Shown: one piece after another, positions 7,333 through 12,325 of the stretch
Layout of the letters: each line of letters opens with the position of its first letter
Numbering within the stretch: the stretch's first letter is position 1
NCBI GenBank assembly: GCA_018333405.1
Contig: JAGXSR010000055.1
Location: 1 to 12,325, forward strand
Length of the DNA: 12,325 bases
Reading direction: 5' to 3'
Origin: Dethiobacter sp.
GTDB taxonomy: Bacteria > Bacillota > Dethiobacteria > DTU022
The notes under the pieces: generated by a model
What the model was told of the DNA's origin: nothing
The model's input: the letters and a program-made list of their open reading frames with translations, nothing else
The model's database searches: none
Program-made: the position numbers and the translations under genes

Positions 7333-7362
7333 TCGCGGGGGAAACCCTGCGATTTAATTTTA
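7333..7362 (+). terminator. Hairpin with GAAA tetraloop and U-rich tail between rpsO and pnp
   Basis: TCGCGGGG (7333-7340) pairs with CCCTGCGA (7345-7352) over 8 bp, including one G-U wobble, closed by a GAAA tetraloop (7341-7344). TTTAATTTTA (7353-7362) follows directly. This has the shape of a weak or partial intrinsic terminator, with a tail interrupted by two A residues. In E. coli the corresponding rpsO-pnp interval holds a terminator and an RNase III-cleaved hairpin used in pnp autoregulation. A similar double role here is inference by analogy. Confidence 0.65.
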
Positions 7363-7383
7363 TACCAAAATACTGGAATATTG

Positions 7384-7404
7384 AAGGGGGTAGTACATCG
7401 TTTG
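7384..7404 (+). promoter_or_regulatory. pnp ribosome binding site and TTG start
   Basis: AAGGGGGT (7384-7391) lies about 10 nt before a TTG at 7402. Starting there gives METVTMDLAGRTLT, matching the usual PNPase N-terminus in which about five residues precede the MDLAGR-type motif. The longer frame opening at TTG 7381 would put this purine-rich site inside the coding sequence and has no site of its own upstream. The ATG at 7417 has no well-spaced site. TTG 7402 is therefore preferred. Confidence 0.7.
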
Positions 7405-9600
7405 GAAACAGTAACAATGGATCTGGCCGGAAGAACGCTGACTATAGAAACAGGCAGGTTAGCCAAGCAGGCGGGAGGAGCGGTGCAAATACGCTACGGA
7501 GACACCGTCCTTCTGGTTACCGCTACAATTTCCGATGAACCGCGGGAAGGTATCGACTTTTTTCCTTTAACAGTGGATTATGAAGAAAGACTCTACGCTG
7601 TGGGGCGTATACCCGGCGGTTTTATTAAACGTGAAGGTCGGCCCACGGAAAAGGCGATTTTGAGCGCAAGATTGACTGACCGGCCATTGAGGCCTTTATT
7701 TCCCAAAGAGCTGCGCAATTCCGTACATATTGTGGCGACTGTTCTTTCGGTGGATCAGGACAGTCCTCCGGAAATACTATCCATCATCGGGGCTTCTGTG
7801 GCCACATCTATTTCCAGGATTCCGTTTAACGGCCCTGTGGGAGCGGTGATCATGGGCTTAATTGACGGAGAGCCGGTGGTAAATCCCACAGTGGAACAGT
7901 CCAGGCGCAGTAAATTGCACCTTGTGCTAGCCGGAACTAAAGATGCGGTGATGATGGTTGAAGCGGGCGCAGATGAAGTAAGCCGTGACGATATACTGCG
8001 CTGCATCGAAGCCGGACACAGCGTGATCAAGGAGATTGTGACCAAACAGGAAGAGATTATTTCCAGGGCGGGGTTAACTAAGCTAGAGGTTCCCATACGG
8101 GATACAGCGACCGAAATGGTAAATCGGGTTGCGCCGTTTATTCAGACCAGAATCGCCGAAGCTCTGCGGATTAAAGAGAAGCTTAAGCGGGAGGAGCGTC
8201 TGGGCGCGGTTAAAGACGAGCTCATGGAAAGTTACCGGGAAGAGTTTCCCGAGCAGTCCGCTGAACTAAAGGCTATATATGAAAAAGTTTTAAAAGAGAC
8301 GATGCGCAGCATGATCTTAAACGAAAAGCTTCGTCCGGACGGACGGGCGCCCGCTGAGATCCGACCGATCAGCTGCGAGGTTTCCGTTCTGCCCCGGACC
8401 CATGGTTCGGCGCTGTTTACCCGGGGCCAGACCCAGGTGCTCAATATCTGCACACTCGGAGCGCTCCGGGATATGCAAATCCTGGATGGGCTTGGGCTGG
8501 AAGAGTCAAAAAGATTCATACACCACTACAACTTTCCACCGTATAGTGTCGGGGAAACCGGTTTTATGCGCGGACCGGGCCGCAGGGATATCGGTCATGG
8601 TGCTCTGGCCGAGCGCGCCTTGGAGAAAGTTGTACCCAAAGAAGCTGACTTCCCGTATACACTGCGTCTAGTCTCTGAAGTGCTGGAGTCTAATGGCTCT
8701 ACTTCCATGGGCAGTGTTTGCGCCGGTTCCCTGGCGATGATGGATGCCGGAGTTCCGACAGCAAAGGCGGTTTCCGGTATCGCCATGGGGCTGATCAAAG
8801 AGGGAGATCAGGTCGAAATCCTCTCGGATATTCAGGGCATGGAGGATTTTCTGGGTGATATGGACTTCAAGGTAGCCGGCACTGAAGATGGGATCACGGC
8901 GCTGCAGATGGACATTAAAATCGGAGGCATCTCGCAGGGAATTCTAGCCCTGGCACTGGAGCAGGCGGTACAAGGATATAAATTTATTATGGCCAAAATG
9001 AACGAGGTTATCAGTAAACCCAAACCTGAGCTGTCTCCGTACGCTCCGCGGATGATCACAATGCAGATCGATGTAGACAAAATCCGGGAGGTGATTGGCC
9101 CGGGCGGAAAAATGATCAACAAGATTATAGCCGAGACCGGCGTAGGGATAGATGTTGAGCCCGACGGAAGAATATTTATTGCCGCGGTGGATGTAGAGGC
9201 CGGAAACAGGGCAAAGGCGATAATCGAAGCACTGATCATGGAGGTGGAACCGGGCAAGACCTATCTGGGAAAGGTGACCCGGGTGGAAAAATACGGCGCG
9301 TTTCTTGAAGTCCTTCCCGGCAAAGAAGGATTGTTGCATATATCCAATATGGATTACCACCGGGTGGAAAAAACCGAGGATGTGGCCAATTTAGGCGATA
9401 TGCTTCAAGTTAAAGTAACCGATATTGACGACAAGGGCAGGATTAATCTCTCCCGTAAAGATCTGCTGGAAAAACCGGAAGGCTACGAAGAAGAGCAGAA
9501 GCGCCGCTCCGGACCGCCCAGAGACCGGAATCAGCGGGATCGGGATGGCCGGGATCGGGATAGTCGGGATCGGGATCAACGTTTCCGAAAAAAATTCTAA
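7402..9600 (+). CDS. pnp: Polyribonucleotide nucleotidyltransferase (PNPase)
   Basis: PNPase is a trimeric 3'-5' phosphorolytic exoribonuclease central to mRNA decay. From the TTG at 7402 the protein is 732 residues: a first RNase PH-like domain (about 8-140), an all-helical linker (about 230-300), a second RNase PH domain with FTRGQTQ (339-345) and the catalytic aspartates D482 and D488 in DFLGDMDFKVAG, a KH domain with GPGG (566-569) and an S1 domain (about 619-690). These aspartates correspond to E. coli D486 and D492. The final 40 residues are a charged tail ending in RDRDG-RDRDS-RDRDQ (712-726) and RFRKKF. All catalytic features are intact. The gene follows rpsO and the hairpin at 7333, and it ends before a strong terminator. 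Its oligonucleotide products would be substrates for the NrnA encoded upstream. Confidence 0.97.
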   Translation: METVTMDLAGRTLTIETGRLAKQAGGAVQIRYGDTVLLVTATISDEPREGIDFFPLTVDYEERLYAVGRIPGGFIKREGRPTEKAILSARLTDRPLRPLFPKELRNSVHIVATVLSVDQDSPPEILSIIGASVATSISRIPFNGPVGAVIMGLIDGEPVVNPTVEQSRRSKLHLVLAGTKDAVMMVEAGADEVSRDDILRCIEAGHSVIKEIVTKQEEIISRAGLTKLEVPIRDTATEMVNRVAPFIQTRIAEALRIKEKLKREERLGAVKDELMESYREEFPEQSAELKAIYEKVLKETMRSMILNEKLRPDGRAPAEIRPISCEVSVLPRTHGSALFTRGQTQVLNICTLGALRDMQILDGLGLEESKRFIHHYNFPPYSVGETGFMRGPGRRDIGHGALAERALEKVVPKEADFPYTLRLVSEVLESNGSTSMGSVCAGSLAMMDAGVPTAKAVSGIAMGLIKEGDQVEILSDIQGMEDFLGDMDFKVAGTEDGITALQMDIKIGGISQGILALALEQAVQGYKFIMAKMNEVISKPKPELSPYAPRMITMQIDVDKIREVIGPGGKMINKIIAETGVGIDVEPDGRIFIAAVDVEAGNRAKAIIEALIMEVEPGKTYLGKVTRVEKYGAFLEVLPGKEGLLHISNMDYHRVEKTEDVANLGDMLQVKVTDIDDKGRINLSRKDLLEKPEGYEEEQKRRSGPPRDRNQRDRDGRDRDSRDRDQRFRKKF
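9535..9579 (+). repeat. Three 15-bp tandem repeats encoding an Arg-Asp tail
   Basis: Three in-frame 15-bp units, each CGGGATCGGGAT plus a variable codon (GGC, AGT, CAA), encode RDRDG, RDRDS and RDRDQ at the PNPase C-terminus. The units are identical except for the last codon, which points to recent slippage or unequal exchange. The tail alternates positive and negative charge and is probably disordered. It may extend RNA contacts of the S1 domain or mediate protein contacts; this is inference. Confidence 0.9.
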
Positions 9601-9694
9601 CGAAACAGGGATATTGGGGCAGTATACTTAACTGATTCACTGCCCGGGGGCCGGCGCCAGGATATACATATCAGGATTCCGGTCATCTACCTTT

Positions 9695-9726
9695 AGGGGC
9701 GGTTCGCGAACCGCCCCTTCGTTTTG
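9695..9726 (+). terminator. Intrinsic terminator after pnp
   Basis: GGGGCGGTTCG (9696-9706) and CGAACCGCCCC (9707-9717) form a perfect 22-nt palindrome. As RNA it gives at least 9 bp with a CGCG loop, and A9695-T9718 adds a tenth pair. TTCGTTTTG follows. It lies about 95 nt after the pnp stop and probably ends the nusA-pnp transcription unit. Being fully palindromic, the DNA could also bind a dimeric protein, but termination is the simpler reading. Confidence 0.88.
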
Positions 9727-9785
9727 CCAATCTGTCTCTTCTGGTGTCTTCAAGCGTGTAACAGTTGTTTACTTATTCATTTGAT

Positions 9786-9836
9786 TGCAAGCATACGGCA
9801 ATGTACGCATGCATAAATATGCAGTACCGTGCAAGC
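9786..9836 (+). promoter_or_regulatory. Dyad flanked by TGCAAGC repeats upstream of the envelope cassette
   Basis: GTAC (9803-9806) and TGCAT (9810-9814) pair with ATGCA (9819-9823) and GTAC (9824-9827), leaving a 4-nt loop and a 3-nt bulge. The 7-mer TGCAAGC flanks the dyad on both sides (9786-9792 and 9830-9836), 44 bp apart. This sits 30-80 bp before the first envelope gene, where a promoter and operator would be expected after the terminator. I cannot identify a convincing sigma-A -35/-10 pair; GATAAT at 9837 lacks a matching -35. A sporulation sigma factor promoter is possible but not shown. Confidence 0.35.
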
Positions 9837-9863
9837 TGATAATTTCCTTATCGAGGTGAAGAC

Positions 9864-10568
9864 GTGTGGCCTAACAGGCGAATGGCGAAAGGCGCGGGAA
9901 TAATATTATTAATCCTGTCCACAATGGCTGTGCTGTCGCTGAGGGTTAGATATCCGGCCGAGCCACAACCAATTTATTTTGCAGAAGGCGAAGAAAACAG
10001 GGTAGCCCTTACTTTTGAGAGCATGTGGAGCGGCCGGAATCTTGATCAGATCCTGGCTATTCTGAATGACCACTCAGTACGGGCCACTTTTTTTATTACC
10101 GGAACATGGCTAAAGAAACATCCGGAAGCAGCCAGGTCAATCCTGGCCGGAGGGCATGAAATCGGCAATCATACCATGAACCACCGGATCTTAACTACAC
10201 TGAATGTGGATGAACTAGTGCTGGAAATAAGAGAGTTTAATCAGTTGGCCATGGATACTCTGGAATACAGGCCTCGCCTGCTCAGGCCACCGGCAGGGAT
10301 TTATAACGGCGTGGTGCTGCGGAAAGCGAGAGAACAGGGCTGCCGGACAGTGTTGTGGTCGGTTGATTCTTATGACTGGATCAGTAAAAGCGGCGCGGAT
10401 ATTAAACGCAGAGTAGAAGAGAGGGTGCATCAGGGAGCAATTATCGTATTCCGCATAGAGGCGACGTTTCTGCCTGCGGCGCTTCCGGAAATATTGACCA
10501 TGCTGCAACTGCAGGGCTATGATCCGTACCCGGTCAGCGAGTTGTTGGAAGACAGGATGCAGTTTTAA
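9864..10568 (+). CDS. Membrane-anchored PdaB-like polysaccharide deacetylase family protein, catalytic motifs degenerate
   Basis: This is a 234-residue NodB-fold (carbohydrate esterase 4) protein with a basic N-terminus and one hydrophobic anchor or signal segment (about 10-26), so the domain should lie outside the membrane. The fold is clear: VALT at 47-50, SVRATFFITGTW (71-82), GHEIGNH (97-103), RPPAG (141-145) and WSVDSYDW (165-172). Metal-binding H103 and H107 (HTMNH) and motif 3 are present. Motif 1, TFDDG in active enzymes and, as I recall, TFDISWG in PdaB, reads TFESMWS (50-56), so the catalytic Asp is Glu. The motif 5 His is replaced by Arg197 (IIVFRIE). Activity is doubtful. The GTG start has GAGGTG (9853-9858) five bases upstream; ATG 9882 is an alternative. 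The location after pnp matches the sporulation deacetylase neighbourhood of Bacillus. Confidence 0.85.
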   Translation: MWPNRRMAKGAGIILLILSTMAVLSLRVRYPAEPQPIYFAEGEENRVALTFESMWSGRNLDQILAILNDHSVRATFFITGTWLKKHPEAARSILAGGHEIGNHTMNHRILTTLNVDELVLEIREFNQLAMDTLEYRPRLLRPPAGIYNGVVLRKAREQGCRTVLWSVDSYDWISKSGADIKRRVEERVHQGAIIVFRIEATFLPAALPEILTMLQLQGYDPYPVSELLEDRMQF

Positions 10569-10632
10569 GAATGCTAGATTTAAGCGAAAATAATGCATCA
10601 ACCGGCATAAATTGCGGGAAAGGGTGAGAAAT

Positions 10633-11661
10633 ATGAGAAAACCGGAGGGCTTTGGCTATCGCTGGACCAGGCCGGTTTTGGTTTTATTTCTGATCGGCAC
10701 ATTAATATTATTGCTATTCTATATTGATGAACCGCTGCGCCGACACTTTGGCGGGGTTAAACCCGGTGTTACTCTGTTAAACGTACCGCTGGAGGGACTA
10801 TTCCGTTTTGAAGTAGCGGCTATAGTAGCAGAGCTGGCTCGGGCTGAAGGGCGAAAGCCTTTGAATGCACAGTTGGACGAAGAGCGGGAGGCGATTGTAC
10901 CGGAACTTAACGGACTCGAAATAGATCAGGAGGCAACTGCAGATCTGGTTTTTAACGCGTCACGCGAGGTAGCGTTAAAGCCTGTATACCGGGAAATTTA
11001 TCCCGATTTGCGCTGGGAGCATTATCCTTCCCGTCCGGCATATCGGGGCAACTCCAGGAAACAGGCAGTTGCTCTGATGATCAATGTGGCCTGGGGTGAA
11101 GAATATCTTCCGGATATGCTGAGCGTTCTGGAAAAGGAGGAAAGCCTGGGCACTTTTTTCCTGACCGGCAAATGGGCGGAAAAAAATGAAGGATTGGTTC
11201 AGAGTATTGCCCACGGCGGGCACGAGCTGGCAAACCATGGCTATTCCGATGCAGAAGTATTTCCCGAACTGGACGGCTGGGCCATGGCACAGTCTATCAG
11301 ACGGACCAACGAAATAATTTTTGAAACAACAGGATCATATCCGCTCTATTTTACTCCGCATAGAGGTGAAAAAAATAATTTAACCCTGGAACTGGTTTCC
11401 AGACATGGAATGCGGACAGTTTTATGGTCGCTGGATACTGTTGATTGGAAAAAACCAGGAGTACAGGCCATGAAAAATAAGATCATGAATCATGTGGAGC
11501 CGGGGATGATCATCCTCATGCATCCAACCGCCGATACGGTGACACTATTAGAGGAAATAATTCCTATGCTGCGCGAACAAAACCTGAAAATCGTGACAAT
11601 AAGAGAGCTGTTGTGCCCATCATGGCCGATTTATCAAATTGCTAAAGGGAACGTACAGTGA
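10633..11661 (+). CDS. ylxY: YlxY-like NodB-fold protein with N-terminal VanW-type module
   Basis: This 342-residue protein is probably a sporulation-associated, membrane-anchored member of the polysaccharide deacetylase superfamily. A transmembrane segment (about 14-31) precedes an extracytoplasmic module (about 41-110) that resembles the module before the VanW domain of the next gene. The NodB region runs from about 145 to 327: ALMINVAWGEEYLPDML (147-163), GTFFLTGKW (173-181), GHELANHGYSD (196-206), WSLDTVDW (265-272) and GMIILMHP (291-298). Motif 1 has no Asp (INVAWG, which I recall as typical of YlxY). The second motif 2 His is Asp206, and motif 3 reads FTPHRG instead of RPPxG; only motif 4 and H297 remain. 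Deacetylase activity is unlikely. ATG 10633 is chosen because AGGGTG (10621-10626) precedes it by 6 nt; the upstream in-frame TTG 10612 lacks a site. The stop overlaps the next gene by 4 bp. Confidence 0.85.
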   Translation: MRKPEGFGYRWTRPVLVLFLIGTLILLLFYIDEPLRRHFGGVKPGVTLLNVPLEGLFRFEVAAIVAELARAEGRKPLNAQLDEEREAIVPELNGLEIDQEATADLVFNASREVALKPVYREIYPDLRWEHYPSRPAYRGNSRKQAVALMINVAWGEEYLPDMLSVLEKEESLGTFFLTGKWAEKNEGLVQSIAHGGHELANHGYSDAEVFPELDGWAMAQSIRRTNEIIFETTGSYPLYFTPHRGEKNNLTLELVSRHGMRTVLWSLDTVDWKKPGVQAMKNKIMNHVEPGMIILMHPTADTVTLLEEIIPMLREQNLKIVTIRELLCPSWPIYQIAKGNVQ

Positions 11662-12325
11662 ACAGGCTGGTACACGGGCACCGATACATCTTAGCAACGG
11701 CGGTTATTCTTCTGGCCATAGCTCTTTTATTTTGGACCGAAGGCGGGCTTGATAAAATAAATCGTCTGTACCGGGGGGTAAATAGCGGCGTGACCCTGGA
11801 AGGAACGGCAATGGAGGGAATGCTGCGTCGTGAGGTCGAGTATTTTGTCGAACAATTGGCCAAAGATATAAACCGGACACCACGTCACGCTTACCTGGAT
11901 CGGAATACCGGCGAACTGGTGACGGAAGTATACGGAATTCAGGTGGATGTACAGACTACTGTGCAAAGGGTAATGCAAGCCTCAGCCCACGGCCGGGTTA
12001 TATTAAAAACGGTTCAACTTGACCCGGAGATCATCGCTGCGCATTTGCATCGGATTACCCAAGTGATCGGAAGTTATCAGACCTGGATCGGCGGAGGCGG
12101 AGGCGGCAGAGTGACCAATATCATCCTGGCCACCGCTATGTTGAACAACTATATCCTGCTTCCCGGAGATCTGTTCTCATTTAACCGCGCTAATGGTCCC
12201 CGGACCGCGGAAAGGGGTTATCAGCCGGCGCCGGTGATTGTGGGTAATACGGTTATACCAGGCTTAGGCGGAGGGGTTTGCCAGGTTTCTTCCACGCTCT
12301 ATAATGCTGTTTTGCAAGCCGGGCT
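11658..12325 (+). CDS. VanW family protein (3' partial)
   Basis: The frame opens at GTG 11658, overlaps the ylxY-like stop by 4 bp, and stays open for 222 codons to the window end. AAAGGGA (11644-11650) lies 7 nt upstream. A transmembrane anchor (about 9-26) is followed by a module (about 39-110) shared with the preceding protein. A six-glycine run (145-150) comes next, then the VanW domain: RVTNIILATAMLNNYILLPG (151-170), DLFSFNRANGPRTAERGY (171-188) and GGGVCQVSSTLYNA (204-217). That last motif is the family hallmark. VanW proteins occur in vancomycin-resistance clusters and widely in Firmicutes, often with peptidoglycan-binding or G5 domains; their biochemical role is unsettled. A chromosomal location beside sporulation-type genes argues for housekeeping envelope function, not resistance. 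The C-terminus is beyond the window. Confidence 0.93.
   Translation, partial: MNRLVHGHRYILATAVILLAIALLFWTEGGLDKINRLYRGVNSGVTLEGTAMEGMLRREVEYFVEQLAKDINRTPRHAYLDRNTGELVTEVYGIQVDVQTTVQRVMQASAHGRVILKTVQLDPEIIAAHLHRITQVIGSYQTWIGGGGGGRVTNIILATAMLNNYILLPGDLFSFNRANGPRTAERGYQPAPVIVGNTVIPGLGGGVCQVSSTLYNAVLQAG

Noticed and set aside
7381..7401. Upstream TTG 7381 as the pnp start
   Set aside because: It has no Shine-Dalgarno sequence upstream and would place the AAGGGGGT site inside the gene. TTG 7402 matches the usual PNPase N-terminus.
8402..9360. Several ORFs of 67-141 codons in other frames of pnp
   Set aside because: All are nested in the conserved second RNase PH, KH and S1 coding region, lack convincing ribosome binding sites and show no motifs.
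10612..10632. TTG 10612 as the start of the ylxY-like gene
   Set aside because: The purine-rich AGGGTGAG at 10621-10628 is spaced for ATG 10633, and TTG 10612 has no site of its own.
11658..12325. Vancomycin-resistance cluster suggested by the VanW hit
   Set aside because: No vanR/S/H/A/X-type genes are visible, and the gene is embedded beside pnp and sporulation-type deacetylase genes. VanW proteins are widespread in Firmicutes without resistance.

Overview
The window looks like a chromosome segment from an endospore-forming, Gram-positive bacterium of the Clostridia type. A Peptococcaceae or Thermoanaerobacterales relative is my inference; I cannot name a genus. Four things point there: the nusA-ylxR-infB-rbfA-nrnA-truB-ribF-rpsO-pnp order with a DHH nuclease between rbfA and truB, the strong AGGAGG-type ribosome binding sites, the PdaB/YlxY-type deacetylase genes directly after pnp, and the VanW-family gene. 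Base composition looks moderate and even, and every real gene reads on the + strand. I see no mobile element, tRNA, rRNA or CRISPR array.

Region 1 (1-6952) is the classic transcription/translation operon: nusA (5' end cut by the window), ylxR/rnpM, infB, rbfA, nrnA, truB and ribF. The genes are packed tightly. nusA/ylxR overlap by 20 bp, rbfA/nrnA by 4, nrnA/truB by 16 and truB/ribF by 10, so translational coupling is likely. ylxQ, which sits between ylxR and infB in Bacillus, is absent. Its place holds 51 bp with two tandem Shine-Dalgarno sequences and a four-codon ORF that abuts infB. Two perfect palindromes lie inside coding sequence, a 14-bp stem late in nusA and a 12-bp stem in ribF.

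Region 2 (6953-9726) holds rpsO and pnp. A GNRA-capped hairpin with a U-rich tail separates them and resembles an attenuator or processing site. pnp most likely starts at a TTG, and its C-terminus carries a three-fold Arg-Asp pentapeptide repeat. A strong intrinsic terminator closes the unit. Together these genes cover transcription elongation/termination (NusA), RNase P modulation (YlxR), initiation (IF2), 30S maturation and structure (RbfA, S15), tRNA modification (TruB), flavin cofactors (RibF) and RNA turnover (PNPase, with NrnA clearing the short oligonucleotides and pAp).

Region 3 (9727-12325) is a cell-envelope cassette: a PdaB-like NodB-fold protein, a YlxY-like NodB-fold protein and a VanW-family protein running off the window end. 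Both deacetylase-like proteins have lost different parts of the catalytic motif set. The second one also carries, before its NodB domain, an extracytoplasmic module of about 70 residues that aligns without gaps (27 of 70 identical by my count) to the module preceding the VanW domain of the next gene. This shared-module pair, with overlapping start and stop codons, is the most interesting thing in the window. It suggests a membrane-anchored, peptidoglycan-associated, possibly non-catalytic sporulation or envelope system.
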